A stretch of DNA of 64,000 bases from Struthidea cinerea (lineage: Eukaryota > Chordata > Aves > Passeriformes > Corcoracidae), in the NCBI GenBank assembly GCA_013397865.1, contig VZTI01004970.1, positions 47,778 through 111,777 of the forward strand. Direction: 5' to 3'. Position numbers and translations under genes: made by a program. The notes under the pieces are model-generated. The model was not told the DNA's origin. It did not search any database and worked only from the letters and a program-made list of their open reading frames with translations. How positions within the stretch are numbered: position 1 is the first letter of the stretch; every line of letters begins with the position of its first letter. Shown here piece after piece: positions 13,026 to 28,300 of the stretch.

Positions 13026-16000
13026 CAAAGTTGTTGTTGGGAGTTTTCACTCCAGCATTACTGACTTGTCTTGGGGTAATAAAGTCTAGGATGCAGCTAA
13101 GTGGAAATAAGGGGTGAATCTCATCCCATCCATGGACCAACAATACTGTCATGCTCTGTAGCACCTCCAGCCCCAAGCCCAAAGGACGCTCTCCCGCCGC
13201 AGCATCTGCAGAAGCATTCCCAAGGTGACAACTGCAGACTCTCTGATATCTATCAGCATTGCAATATCAGCCCCATGAAAACCTGAAGCTATTTTCCTGA
13301 GCACGAGCACATCCATATGGCTTGTCCTTTTAATGTGAGGGTAGCAAATGCAGGTTTGTCCTGGAGGAGAAAGCAGAAGACATGCTCCAATATCAGAGGC
13401 AAAGTCACTGGGCTAGTTGTCTGCCAGCAGATGTAGTAAGAGCCAAGTCATTTTCTCGTATCCAGGATGATAATTTCCCTTGTTACAACTGCTCATGCCG
13501 TAAAAAATTCACTTAATCATCTACCTGCCTCAAGCCTGCAAGTAATGAAAGGCAGGATCGTGTGTAGCTGATTTTATCAAAAGCTCTTATGAAGTTCTCC
13601 ACTGGGAAAACACTGAATCAATTAAAACACCAAGGAGAGATGTAGGAGAGGGATTCATACTCCCCAGTAGATGCTCACCAGGTTATAAACACATTTCACT
13701 TACTCTATGGATTGGACGGATGAGCTCCATGGGGAAAAGGTCAGCTGAGCCATATCTGTAACAGAGGAAATCACCATGGGGCAGGGGAGAAAGGAAAATC
13801 CTGGAGCATCTATTGACACATCTGTATGTTTTTGGCACATACCTGGCAGTCTACATGGGCATGTTTGGCCTGGATTTCTCATCCTTGCTGTGCTCCTGTT
13901 GTGCTGTCTATGGCACAGTTGCATCGCTTGAGATCTCGTAGGTCCTGCTGGAACCAGGAGCTGCAGGCAATGACGTCTTCTCCCTGTCAAAATGACCCTT
14001 CCCATCTTATTCTGCACCCTGCAGAAGTTGCACTTTCAGGCTTTCATAACCATTTGTGGAGGAGGAGAAGGGATAAGCTCTTCACTATATAACAGTACTT
14101 ACACATTGCCTGCTGGAAAAAAGAAAAGTGCATTTGCCATGGGGCACTGGGAGAAATGATGGATTGCCAGGTAGAAGACATCCCTTCCCGCTTTGGCAGG
14201 ATATTGTATTCTGTGTGCCATACAGGAATGCTGATAGATCCATAAAGCATTAGCCTTTTCCTCACCCTAAAAAGCAGTGGCTGATAAATCACTCGCTCTC
14301 TGGAGTTTGTAGGGAGCAGATCACACAGCAGAAGCAGTGAAGCCTTCAGAGAGATACATCACTTAAAGACACTGCAGATGCCAATAGGGCAGTACATCAA
14401 GAATGCACAGACAAATCACTTTCCCTGTCCAAGATGAGATACTTCAGACCTAGAACTTTTTTTCCAAGTATGTACTGGTTTCAGTCACACATCAGAAATG
14501 TCTCCCAGAGCCTTGGAAAATCTCTGCGTTCCAGTCCTAGAGATCTCCCATTTTTTTACAAAGGGTTTGAAAAGTCTTCTCCCCCATTAAAGGACACAAA
14601 ACTGCAGAATACTTCATGGGATAAAATCCCATCCAGATTCAAACTTTTCCAAATGAGCACTTAACTGTGGATGAGGCACAGGTTTTCAGGGGGCAGCTGG
14701 CTGTATAGCTAACCATGCAGTCACCTGAAGGATTTTGCATCACAAAAGATGCAAAAAATTAAAAAATTAAAAGTGCACAGACATTGTTGGTGTGGCTTGA
14801 AAGCGCCTCCACACACCTTCCATCTCTGGAGAACCCAAGGCACAGCATAAAAGGAGGAAACATGCAGTGTGCTGGGGTTAGGGCCACACTGGTGGTGGGA
14901 TGCAGCCGTCAGGGAGGATGGATGCTCATAGCACTCTTCACCACTGCCCAAGGTGCAGCACCCCTCTCTTCTCCAGCACCTAGCAAGTGGGGCTGAACGC
15001 TGACAAAGCCCTAAGTACAAGAGAATCACCTGAGACGCAGATCTGCAGAGGGAACCAAACAGAAGAGATGGGAGAAAACTATTTACCATGCACTGCTGCC
15101 TCTGCTGGGAGCACAGGGCAGACATTCCTCAAGCTGATATTTTCGTTTATCATCTCCTGGTGATTAATCAACAGAAGAGACGTCACCGGGAGCCAGCCCA
15201 GAAGGGATCAGCCCAGAGCATTCACCTACGGAAATAAAGCGCTGCTGACAAGTATACCAGCCCAGGGCTGCCACACCATGGGCATCACACTCACATGGAG
15301 AGCTGGGATGTAAAACCACAGAGCTGTGGACTAGCTCTGCACAGTGGGAACAGCCTGACAGCTTCAGGGCAGACATGGGGGACACTCTGGATATAACTCC
15401 AGGGAAATGCAGCACTCCCAGTCCCCTGCACAGGCTCAACAGCACAACACAAGCTCTGGAGCTGCTGGAGCAAAGGTGATGTGGTGCACAATGCGAGGTC
15501 AGAGGGCAGAGCCAGACTGGACTTTTGCAGTCCAGGAAGACCAGGCAGCCACAAGTAAGAGCTGTGGGGCTGCACATGCTGACAAAGTCCCATTGTACGA
15601 TGAGGAGAGCACACAGCTCTGAGATGGGATTTATAGCAGAACCAGTGGAAGTTATATTGAATATATATATTTTTCCCACTCCCAAGGAGGCCACAATGTA
15701 TTCAGGTGCAATTCCAGGAGTGCTTTCTTCCTGTGCAGTGGCACTACAGTAAAACTTGATTTATGCCTTATTAAATTAATGCTTAATATTATATGCAAAA
15801 ACTCTGTGAAGAGACATAATAGAGGACTATTTCTGCTGGGCTCATGCAGAAGCTGTCTCCAGTCGCATGGTAATGAGGCACTTCCAAAGGTATCAAAAGT
15901 GTTAGACTGCTCCTCAAACACCATTTTGTGGGTAAAAGAGTGGATGGGTGACCCATGTCAGCTTTTATACCGAATAATTCAAGAAATTGAAGGGACACAG

Positions 16001-16242
16001 TGTTCCTCTCCCTCACCAACACAGATCAGGAGTCATTGCTAGAGCCAGTGGATTTGGAGCAGCTCCAGCAAGCACCAAGTCCCAGCAAGGGAGGAGACCT
16101 TGGAACAAAGAAATATGAAGCAGCATGAAGAGTCTCCATCCCAGGCAGGATGGCTCTGGGGCTGCCAGTGGGCTACTGAGGTGCTCAGCCACTGTGCAGC
16201 AGGACAGGCACCACCTCTGCTAGTTGACATGTCCCTCTCCAG

Positions 16243-16280
16243 CATCTTCTTCCTCCCCCTCCCTCCCTCCCTCTCTCTCA
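16243..16280 (+). repeat. Polypyrimidine (CCCT)n tract
   Basis: C/T-only stretch built of CCCT units passing into CTCTCT. A simple repeat with no associated gene. Confidence 0.85.
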
Positions 16281-19200
16281 GGCTTCTCTCTCATTAAGGA
16301 AAGGTCACTGCACAAAATGGCAAGGAGAAAAAATTGCAAGCCAAAGGAGTTTCTGTTTTTACAGCCACTTTCTTCAAGTACCCACCAGGCCCCCGGGGTT
16401 TTTGTGAGCCTCATCCTGCAGAATGGAAGTGCCTGACTTGACGTGTACGTTCTGCTCGTGATGGGGCTCAGCACTACCCCTCTGCTGCAGACACCTCCTG
16501 CTCCCAGAGGCTCTCTTGGCCTATTGGAGCTTTTCCTGCCCCAGGTCTCCCATCACAGATGTAAGGTCTGTGCTGAGCAGAGACAGTGCAGAGTTGTCCC
16601 TTGCCATCAGCAGCTCCCTTGTCATTTGTCCCTCCAGCCCATCCCCTTGGGAGACTACAGCCTTGCACTTTTTTTTTTTGTCAGTTGCATTCATGGCCTG
16701 ACCCTTCCAGAGGTGATGGCAGCAGTAGCTGCCCAAGAAGCCATCCAAGTACTCCTCATGGATGGCTGGGCTCAGAGCTCAGCACACCTTGGGCTTTTCA
16801 GAATCAGCATCCTCACTTGCATTTGTGAGTATATTAACAGATCTCAGGGGGCTTGGCTATTAAGATTGCATCCTTCTTGCACAAGCCAAATATTAATTTA
16901 ATGAAAGAACCCAGTAAGATTTAACACTGGTGCATTTGAAGGCATTTCCCAAAGAACAACTAATTATCCTGCTGGATGCTTAGGCAGGTTCACCGCTCTG
17001 TGGAGGAGGACAGTTTATCGACTGAAGGGAAGTTTTGTTTTAAAAGGAGCCTCACTAAACGTTCACATTTGTCTCATTTCCAATCAGTTAGAATAATGAA
17101 CCACCTTACACAGAGAGATTTATTTTGTTTTTAAATGCTAAATCATTCCTGCATACAATGCATAAATATCAGACCTCTCAAACAGTTCTTTGGGGATTTG
17201 GTTTATATTATTACTATTAAACATGAGGCAGAAATTGAGAAGCAGATAAGTGTGATGCAAACGTAATTTCTCCTGACTCCCCCTGTTCTTTAAATAAGAC
17301 TGCAAAACCCACCTGAACTACAGATGTCTCAAGTAGAAATTCTCCCCAAATACAGAAATCACTGTGTGAGGAACAGGATGGGAAAGAAAGGGAGAACAAG
17401 TCAGCGTGCTCCATCCACTGCTCCATGTTATGACTCTGGTATAGGGCACTTCAAAGGTTTTCCATAAACTCAGGGATTAGTGCAATTAGGTCAAAACTTC
17501 TCATTAATGGAGAAGGAACAAAGCTGTTGACAAATGACTCCAGAGAGCTTGGCCAGCAATGGAAAAAGCAAATAGAAGCAAACCCAGGCTTGTTATTTTT
17601 AGTGCTTTGGGGTTGTTGAAATCAGTCTCCTGGTACTGGAGGTGACCTGGCCAGGCAGGACTTGGAGCTGACTCTGCCCAACACCGGACCCAGAACCATA
17701 AAACACAGGTGAGAAGAGCAGGGACTAAGGCCCTGCCTGGGGGGGCATCTTCAGAGGAACCTGAGTGCAAGTGGCATTTTAGGACATCATTTTAACCTCA
17801 GCCTAAGTGCAAGCATTTAGAAATAAAAGTGACCACAATGTATTATTCAATGGTCTGTTTTAGAAGAGAGTGAATAATTTAAACAATACATGCTTAGAGC
17901 TGAGTGACTTTACTTCCCCTTGCCCCCCTTTCTCTTACTGTACCTTCTCTGAGGCCAGCAGTAAATGTCCTGCTGATTTTGGCAGCATGGAGCAAGCAGC
18001 ATTCAGGTTTTACCCATGGCCTTTAGGGATTTTTCACCATTAGTGACCTGGGCAAGAGTAAGAAGGAAGATCTTAGGGAGAAAGAGGTCTGGCTTTATTA
18101 GAAACTGCTCTCACAAATGAGAATTGTTGTCAGTCAGCAGTATTTAGTACTAGCAAAGTGAGTGTGGGTGGCTTTGGTTTAGCTTCCCCTGGAAGGCAAG
18201 ACTCTGATTCAGCAAGAAAGTATATTCAGTTTAAGAGCAAAATACCTCATTTTTGAGTGATACAAAGCACTGAACCAATACAAGCACACTCTGTCAGTCC
18301 AAGCACCTTGCGAATGCATAAAAGGTTCACTCTGTTCTGCAGAGTTTCTGCCAGACCAGGCATTGCCAAGGGAACACAGATCTATCCTCACTCACAGGAC
18401 AGCAATCCTGCCACAGAGAGGTCCCACTGCCAGCACAGCTCTAACACCCTGCATGTGGGCCAGCAGCATACAACCCTTGGGGACCCCATCCATAAAATGA
18501 CTTAACTCCAAACTGCAAAGCGATCCCATTAAAAGCAGCCCTGCCTGCAAACCCCTGGCTGAATCCAGCCAGGAGTCTTAGAAGATAAAAACTTGAGTAC
18601 AAAAGGAGTCACTGATAGTCTTGTGCCAGTCTCTTAAGCACCGACAGGAAGACCAAGCAGAGATGAACTTTGAAGTGCTGGGATTTAGGTGCGGAAGCTC
18701 CACTCAGATGCCTCCAGACCAGACAACCTTGGGAGCTCCTTCACTGCCTCGCTCCCACACCTCTCCATTTGCAACACAGGATAATGATTTTCCTCTGCTT
18801 TACTGGGAAAGCAAGAAGATAAATTCATAAGTACACTGAAGAGGATCAGCAATGACAGCACCGAGGTCACCCTCATGCCTTCCTTAGTGACAGCCCAAAC
18901 GGACAGGACCAGAGATGTCCCTGTGTCTTCCTGGGATTAGCATCAATTAAATACCGTGGAGAAACTGCATCTTTGAGCAACTTGTGACAATCATGAAGAT
19001 GATCAGGTTCCTACCTTGGAAAAAGGCTTTGACAAAGTTGCCAACAGGAAAGCAGCTAATTCCCACGGGCTGGGCTCAGGCTGCAGCTGCAACAGCAGAA
19101 ATCTCCGAGGTCCTGAGAACATGAAGATGCTGTCTTCATTTCCAAATGGATTTCCACATTTATTAGATATTCCTGATAGAAATGTACGAGTAAGACAGAA

Positions 19201-19936
19201 CCAATTAGTTCATTTAATGGTCTTGCATGATGAGATTGGCCTAACTATCTGAGCACAGGATTTTGCACAAATGAAAGAGCATTCCCATAAAATAGAAAAT
19301 TTAATTTAGCAATTTGGAAAGAAAATTGACAATCTTTTGAGAAAACTAATAGCTTTTTACTGTGTAATATAAGATCACCTATCTAGTGTGGAAAAAACAT
19401 ATCAAGCATTAAAGAAACAACCCTCCCACTAAATGTAATAATAATAAAACCTCCTCAAATTATTTCTTATTACTCTTCTTTGTTCATTTTCAGACTCTCC
19501 AGAAACAGGAACTCTCTGTGCTTCTGACTGATAATCTCAGCAATCCCTCATGGAGATGAAAATGGCACACTCCCTGCAAGCTGCCATCCAAAAAATCAAA
19601 GGGACATTTTCTGCTTCATCACCTAAAAGTTGGCCCTGAGGCCCAGATCATGGCTGATGTGAGCTGCCCAAGGTGGAATTTCATGGCACTGTTGGCTGAG
19701 ACCAGGTGAGGAGGTTTGTCTCTTTTCTGGAAATATTTGCAATCACCTGAGGCCTTTATTTGAGGAGACATTAATCCATAATCTATTGGATCAGAAGTAC
19801 CGGGTGGATTATCTGCTCTCCTGTCACCACAGTTTCAAATTGCGTCCTGTTACACCTGCCCCTCACCCATTTGTGTTGGTCTGGAGGCATCCAGATTCAA
19901 TCTGAAAATGCTACAAGATGGAGACCCTGGAATTTG

Positions 19937-19966
19937 TCTTCCTTCTTTCCTTCCTTCCTTCCCTGT
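19937..19966 (+). repeat. (CTTC)n / (TTCC)n microsatellite
   Basis: Pyrimidine-only tract of TTCC units with one imperfection. Confidence 0.85.
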
Positions 19967-22295
19967 GCCCTCTGCTCCAAAACACAACCCCCCCTTCTTC
20001 AGCTGCACGTGTCCTGAAAACCAGTGGCTCCAGCCACGCCTCTGCTGCCCCTCTACCCCCAGGGTTTCTCTCCAGAGAGGCACAGGATGCACAGAGCTGA
20101 TAGCCCTGGCAGAAAATGCCTTTGTGTTTTAGGCTGTCAAACCACAGGCTATGCACTCCAACAGCAGCTAAAGCTATCAAGCATGGCATTAACATCACCT
20201 GCATCTTAGGTTTCCCAAATCCCCAGCTTTGCCATTGCTGTGGCCACCTGAAGCCACCCAGTGTAGTTCCTCTGTCACCAGCACAATGACAGGAGCTGAG
20301 CAGGTCAGGGGCTGTACAAAAGAAACCTCCTCCACCCCTGCTGTCTCTCCCAAATCCCTCACTGGCGTTCACCCCTGAACAAGGCCGCAGGGCAAGATGC
20401 TCAGAAACAACAACATTCCACAGCTGAGCAAAGAAGAGTTTGCCTCTGATGAGATGGTTTGAGGTACTTGGCATCAGATGCGGAGCACGTGGCACTCGTA
20501 TCGGCTCAGTGATGCACAGAGATATTTACCTGACCCCTCAAATGAAGGCAAAGTGTTTCAATAGCTGCCAAGAGCACAGAAAGTAGCTTCAGAGGCATAG
20601 CTAGAAATTGCTCATAAGCAGTGAGAAGTGCAAAATTAAAAGCTGTGCCAGTGTTTCTGCACTGGATTTTGGGTTATGAATTGTTTCAGATTAATCGTGT
20701 ATCTGTCGTGTTTGAAGCATTTACATCCACCATCAGCTCATTCTTGAATGCTGCTTCTGTTTTCCAGGTTGCAACAACAGCAGAAATCCAAAAGTTTGGT
20801 CCCACAATGTGAAAAGAAAACCTCCCCCTCCAGCTGCCCTGCTTCTCTAGGTTATGATGTGTGGAAAGGGAATTAATTAAGCCAGGCAGCTCTCTGGTAC
20901 GTGAACTCGCCGCAGCCCATGCACAAACCTGCTTGGAAATGCTGGCTTAGCAGGCAGGCAGGCTCTAAATACAGCTGCAGATGGAATCCCTGAACATTCC
21001 ACTGCTAGTTTTGAACAGGAATAACTTGACATTTAATTCTGGGACAAGAGTGAAATGTCAACATCTGTTGTGGAAAAACAGTATAATGATTAAATTAACA
21101 CCACTTGCATCTTTTAAGGATGTGGTGGTGTTAACATCACACTGGGATCTGCTTGGACAAAGCCATATTGAGCTTTTATGGTTTAAGTTAAAGAGAGCAA
21201 CTGTCCAGACTGGAGCAGAATAGGACCAGGCCCTGCTCTGGGCAGATGTATTTCAAGGATGGAGAGCCCACCACTTCAGCCTGCCAGCTCTGGGATTGCC
21301 ATATCCAGATCCATCGGATTGCTACAGTCCCTAAATGCATCACCCACAGCCTTTTGAGAGAGAATCTGTAACTACCATGGAGACCTCCAGCCCTTGTGAC
21401 TTGCAAGGGCCTCTCTGTGATGCAGCGGAACACACCGAGGCTTGCTCAGTATTTATTTACAAATCTAAAGTCTTTCACAAAGATTTATTCAAGGATTTCA
21501 CCTTTTCTTTCCTCTGATTATGGAGCAGGCTGATGTCCAAGCCTCAAAACTGTTGTGATCTTGGTTTGATGTCTTCCAAGTGAAACATCTCCCCACGTCA
21601 CAAGGGTGTGATGGTGGAGAAAATGTGAGACCCCACAGAAGCTGAGAGCTAGAAAGCAATAGCCTTGCAAGGCTCAGCACACAGATGGGGATACCAGCAG
21701 GAGCTTTGCCATTCGCAGCTTCTCTACAGCAGACAACAGCCACAGGCAGGCAGCAAGTGCAGCAGCCAGAAATAGCCTGGGGAAAAAAGCAAATAACAGT
21801 GCATTTTGGGCAAGGCACCCAAACCCCTCTGCACCACTCAGTCCCAGCCAGGAGCAGAGCTGCCAGCTCACCCTGCTTGCAGAATTGTATCCCTGTGCCC
21901 CCCACAACCCTGAGAGGCACCAGCCCAGGCAGCAGCTCATCCAAGCAACACATTGCAAGAATTTGTCAAATCACTTCTGCTCGTCTTGGCTAAAACAGAA
22001 TCACAGGACAAGCTGAAGCACCACAGACTTGGCACTGAGCAAGCTTCTGAGCTGAGTTTTATGAATTGGTCTGAACACAGGCCAAATCCCAAAGTGCTCG
22101 AGGACATCAGTGCCATAGATTTTTTGATCTGAAGGGAAGTTACTGTATTTAACCATTATGGGGTGATGTTAAAGAATGGTCACTAAAGCCAGTCAGCAAT
22201 GGGGCAGAATGTTAGCAATCCTGGCCTGTTTGGAAAGGAATAAATACAGAAACTGGCCTTGTTTTCCCCTCCCCATGGTCATGCATCTACAGATT

Positions 22296-22315
22296 AAAAA
22301 AAAAAAAAAAAAAAA
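22296..22315 (+). repeat. A20 homopolymer
   Basis: Twenty A residues. The preceding 100 bases do not resemble a recognisable retrocopy, so it is listed as a simple repeat. Confidence 0.9.
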
Positions 22316-25300
22316 GCCTAGGTGAGGTGGTTTGTCTCCTTGGACATTTTATACCACTCTGGAGGAGCCTTTTGTTTTCCCAGGGTCAGATCCAGAGAAG
22401 TGCTGAGTCTTAAAATTTAATTGTGGGTATTCTAAGGGTGAACTGAATGCAGGAGAACATTGCATGCAGGACAGCAGATCCTGGTTCTTGGCATCAGGCT
22501 GAGCATCCTGAGCCCACAGTCAGGCTGGTGCCAGAGCCACAAAGAAAAACCCAGAGAGGTCACCAGTGATCCCAAACTAGGAAAATGAAATGCAGGTTTG
22601 TTCCCATACCTGAATTCTTGATTGTGCAGGGAGCTGGGGTGGGAAATCCAGCTTGTTACCTGTTAGCTACCACCCATGGGAAAGGGGAAGTGGCTGTGAG
22701 CAGAGACTACCTGTGCCAGACAGGGGCTCAAACACCCTGTGCAGCATCCGATGGCACTTCAGCTCCTGCAGCAACCACAGCAGAACTGATCAGCAACAAA
22801 TCCAGCAGGCTGAACTCTGCTAAAATAGAGGTTAGTCCTCAGGTTGCAGTGCTGGAAGTGGGGCAATGGAGCTGGGCTCAGCACCAGCACTTTGAGCTTT
22901 TAATCCCAACCCAAATCCTGGCCCAGCTGAAGTCAGTGAGAATTTTCTTGTTGACATTCAGTCCCTGCATTTTGCAGAGGGCTGGATTTCCCTGCAGAGC
23001 AGCTGGAAAGCTTTCCTTCACTTCTACCAACATCACATAGCTCTGCAAAGATATTTGCTCTGGATTTCCTTGGATTTGAGCTTGGCACCAGGGCAGAGAC
23101 CCTGACACAGAGGCATAAAAGAACTGCAGGAAAGCAGCCCACAGGGCCAGTACCAAGAAATAGTGGAAATGTTGCTGTTATCCCACAAACTCTGGGACCA
23201 GTACAATACCAACTGCAAGCCAGGGGCTAATACCCACCAGTCCTAGGTTTTGTTCATCCAACTAGCTCATTCCTATGCCTGCTGGTACATGATTACATAT
23301 TTAGCAGAGGAGTCTATTCACTGTGAAAATAGTTTTTCAATTTAGTGCTCCATGTTTTCTAGGTGGTGGGCTGGACAGGATTTGGGGACAGAGGGAGCCT
23401 TCCTCTGAAAAGCTACTTTAACCGCTCTATCATTAGCGGCCAGAAAGGGGGAGGAATTTCCTCAGCCAGCTCCAGTCCTGCCAGCAGACACTGGTAGCAA
23501 ACCAACCACACGATCACACACCACTGAGCAGGTCCTGATCCAGGCACTGGGACCACCAAGAAACACACAGGGAGATGACCTGAAATGGAGTCATGGCTTT
23601 ATCTCATCAGCTGATAACACCCACAGAGCACTGACCTCTCTTCCTCCCTCTTTATAAGCAGGTTAACAACACTCATGGTTTTCCAAATTCAATCCTTAAA
23701 CTCCATCATGACCTGTTTGCTGTTCACTCCTGTAAATCCACAGGAGATTGACAGCAGAGGAGAGCCACCACTTCCAAAGATAAATAACATTTCTGTCCCC
23801 ACTGGGGCCGAGGGGCCACATCCAGGAGGCAGCAATTGCCCACCCGGCCATCTCTCTCCCCAGCTGCTGTTTTGCACTTCAACTCATCACACAACGGTGA
23901 GAGAAAAACAACTGAGGAAACTACCTCTTCCCATCCTGGAAAAAGCCCGACAGTTCAGCACCAATTATTTACGACCCCCTAGATAGAAAAAAAATCCATT
24001 TTTAAAAAATGCAGAAAGAGAGAATAAATTTGTCACTGGTCAGGGCAAGGGACCAGGACTTCCTCTGGCTCTGGCAGCCTCAAGCCCAGGATTTACTTGC
24101 CTTACATCAGCAGTCACGCTGGCATAACTGCGGAGAGTGAAGATGAGCAAAGGCAGGGGTTGCCAGAAGTGCAGGTTGTGTTTGCCTGGCCCATCCTCCA
24201 CCCAGGATACATCTGTGGCCCAGGATACATTTCTCCCACAGAGCTGCAACAGCTCCACCAGATTGAAGACACTAATAAAAACTTTAAATGGAGCCAAGGT
24301 GTCCTCCCAAATGCTTCACACAGGAGGACATGAAAAATTATTTGAGAGAGCAAGCAAATCACAAGCATTTCTAGGAGGAGCTGACTGGAACAATCTACAT
24401 TGATTTAAATCCACTGGTGCCTGCACCTCTGCAGGCACAGCCCTGAGGGCAGGCAGGAGTCAGGCAGAAATCAGGTTTTGAGCGGCAGGAGGGCACAAAC
24501 TCCAGGACTCACTCATGGTGAAAGATGGCTGGGGTTCCAAACACCAACATCTTCTTGGACACTTCCCCCAGCAGCCACCTCTGGGGTTTTGGGGGTTTGC
24601 TTTCTGTTGTTCTTCTGTGGGTTTGGGGTTTTTCATTTCCCAAGTGAAGCTTTGAAACACCTGGAAAAAGCAGCAAAGCAGGAGCGAGCAGGACAGAGCC
24701 ACACTGAGAGGGTTTCCCGTAACATCTCCCAACTGTATCATTCTCAAGATAACTGAGAGAGACCTGGGGTTTATTGCAGTCACTGTGATGTGTCTGACAC
24801 TGAGATTAATAACATCTGGTAGGCTTTTGCCCACTAGCAATCACATCACTTCACCGAGGCGCTTGGGCATTCTCCTTATCCCTGGCTGTTCTGTCACTTC
24901 CAATGACAAGTTAACAGACAGCTGCTCGGCCAACACTGGACTGCGAGCATGAGGATTTCCTCAGACCCACAAATTCTGCTGGTGCTGTTGGTGAGAGCAA
25001 AGCATTTTGTTAGTGCAGCTGAGGAAGGCTTTGGAGAGGAACATCTCAGAGGACTTTCCTTGGAGCCACTCATAGGGCTGCCCCTGTCCCACTCATCCCC
25101 TGTGCTCCTGCCCAAGGCACCAACCACAAAGCCTTCAACATCCTTCTTTGACACCCCGAGTGTCCTTGAATTGCTTTTAAGTCCGCGGGTCATAAACCCA
25201 TGAGTATTATTTGCTACACTGACAAATCCATATTGCTTTGTTTTTCAAGTCATATATTCCCACTGGGCATTTGCTGCTACATGTCCATACAAAACAAAAA

Positions 25301-28300
25301 AAAGTCAAGGAGAGGCATAAACTCAAGTCAGAGGCAGCATTAACAACTACCAGACAAACTCCAGTTAACTCTGAACATTTTCTAAACCACTGGAAGCTGT
25401 GTTAACTTGCACAGTAGCCAGCAGGCAGAAGCTGTGAAGTCAGGGTGAGGCCATGGTGGTAAATCCCCACGGAACTGGTTGACAGCACCATGATGCTGCC
25501 AAGAGCATCCCTGCACTCAGAGGGATGTGGGTACCAGGGCAAGCAAATGCCACAAACCTGCGGCTGGCAGAACAGCAGCACGATGAGAAAAGACATTATG
25601 CAGAGCTAATAATGCCATTAGTGTAAACGGAGTTTGCTCAGAGGAATAACAAAGTAGTGAGATTGTTACAGGAGATGCTGGAGGGTTCTCCTGGGCATGG
25701 GAGATGATGGTGGTTGGGTGGACTCTGCACATCCAGGCCCTGGGCATGTCCATCCTCTTTCACTGCATCCCCCTTGGCTTTTGGGGGCCAAAACCCAGAG
25801 GGAGCTGCAGCAGTCAGCCCTCCCCGAGCCAGAGGGAGCCTGGAGTTGGAGAATTTATCCACTGAGCTGAAGATTTCTCACTGTATTTTATTTAGAAACA
25901 GCCTGCCCTCATGTGGTGAATGGAAAACTAGGAGGCTGAAGATTTTGGACTAAAAACTGTCCAGCAATGTCAGGGCAGGGGCCAGGATCCAGGCAGGATC
26001 CCTCACAGATCAGTCACACACAGCTTTTCCTCAGTCATTTTTGTGCCTATTTCCCTTCCCATCTGCACAGCACCCACTTCTGCTGGCCTGGTGATTCCCG
26101 GACAGCCACAGGCAAGTGCCCTGACAGAGCCCCTGGGTGCCCAGCACAGCACCAGGGCTGCAGCACCTGCTCCCAAGGCTGAGCTGGTCCCACAGCATGG
26201 GCACGAGGGGCTCCACAAAGCCAAGGCAAGCCCTCCGTGGAGGCAGAGCCCTGGGGCTACAACAGCTGAAATGAGGAAAAGCCCCATTTGCAGTCAGTTT
26301 ATGGGCAGAACAGAGAGGAGATTTTCTTTGAACAGCTCCACTGACACTTTCCATGAGGGTGCAGCCTTGGCTCAGAAAGGCAACACCATTCACATCACAT
26401 AAGGTAGTTTCTGGGCAGCCTCTTGGAGCAGCCACAGCTTATCATGACAGGAAATAAAAGCTTTACTCAGAATCAACATCAACCTGAATAAAACCAAGCT
26501 GAGTAACAGAGCTGAAAAAGCTGTATCTTCCCCACCCAACCAACTCTATTTTTTTTAATCAGTGATAGGCACAAATCTTCCAAACCAGCACTGAAAAGCC
26601 AGCTGTGATGCAAGACCAGACTCACCAAGAAGCAGCCGGGACAGTAACTCAGGGTGATGCTGCAGGCCAGGAGCCAAGACTGCCCAGTAGCCAGCACCAG
26701 TGAGAGCTCTGGTATGGAGCTGCAGCTCACAGCTCAGACAGGACCCCTTGACACGCAAACAGAACATAGTGGCTCCTGACTGTGGCTTGCAGGATCCCAA
26801 AACCCAGCGAGAAAATGAGAGAACGTACCTGCACATCACCCCGAGAGCCGGCACATCCACGGCACAGCCCCAGCCTCTGATAGGACACAGGCAAAGCGAA
26901 GCTGATTCTCACTGCCAGTAGCTTCTGAACAGCATGGGAAAAGCAGAACAGAATTGCACTGTGGGAAGGAAATTGAAGCAAAGCAAATCCTGCCCAACAC
27001 AGATGCAATTACTAACCCCAGGATCAGGAGAGTCCCTGAGGTCTTGTGCCATCACTCCAAGACATGCTGGGGGACAGCTGGTGCCCAGCTGAACACCACG
27101 AGCTGATGGGGAGCCACAGAGAAGGCATCTTCCCACTTCCTCCAAACACCTTCATTTATAATGCTCCTGCTAACTAAAACTCCTTAACTGCAGTCCAAGC
27201 ACTGTCCCATCCCCATCTCATTTGTGCAGCTTCAAAGCCTCCCCGAAGGCACTGACTTGTGACAGTCGATAGGAAATGAAGAGAAATGCAATGAAAGGCA
27301 GCAGTCTGGAAGGTGGTCATGGATTTTTTACAGCCTAGACAAGCAGCATCTGCAGTTTCACCTCAACATCCACATTTTACATGTTTCTCACAGCAGCAGG
27401 TCCAACAGGCACTGCTTTCTGAGGCACCTCGGGCAGAGCAGCTGCACAAGGAGGTCTAAGCCCACAGAGCAGGATGCTCACACAGATCCCCATCCGAGAA
27501 GTTCTGAGACCTGCTAATCCCAGTCTTCTGCCAGCAACCTTCCAGCAGCTGGAGCACCAGCACTGCAACACAAACTGCCCAAGCAAGAAACTATGAAAGG
27601 CAGCACTGCAGCTCTGCCCGCAGAGAGCGGAGGCTCTAATTCCATTTTATCTGCTTGTCATCACCTCCTAAAACAAGCCAGGCCCATGTTTTAGTTGGAG
27701 AGTGAGGCGTAACTGGGTAAAAGAGATTTTTGGTACATAAAAATAATTCTGAGCAGGTCTGTTTATGACAGGGCTGCCTCGGGAATGGCCTGTCAGCAGA
27801 GCCAAGGCAACACAGCAATCAGGGTTAACACCAGGGTATTTTGCTATATTTACTGCACTAATAGAATTGCACAGGAAGGAGCAATGAATGACAAGCAATG
27901 CTCCTTCCATCCCCACTGCTCTCACACGGCATTGGTGGTGGAAGAGCCACACTCTGCTGATGCAGCCCTAATTCTGTTAGTTTTAAATTTTTCTTCAAAG
28001 CTAACCACTGCTTTTACTGCAGATGAAACACTTACCATGAAGCCTCCCCAAAAACAGGGTGAGCAGCCATCTCATTCTTCTTTTTTATCTCATGATAAAG
28101 AGAACTAAAACATTTTTAGCCAATCAAGCTTGTCATATGCTGCTCTTGGATTGAAAGATAAGGCTTAACATTTTTTGGCTAAAGGGTCAAGTTATAAGGT
28201 TTTATAAGGTTTCCATCACCACCATTTTGTTTCAGTAGAAATTGGTCCTTTGAGGAAAGAAGTATTTGGAGGTTTGCATAAACTCAGAAAGAAAGCAAAG

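Noticed and set aside
12901..13182. 93-codon minus-strand open frame across the 12.9-kb fold-back
   Set aside because: The frame simply crosses both arms of the inverted repeat, and its peptide shows no family features.
24191..24235. Repeated CCCAGGATACAT pair suggesting a tandem element
   Set aside because: Only one short duplication of about 12 bases with no further copies; too small to call.
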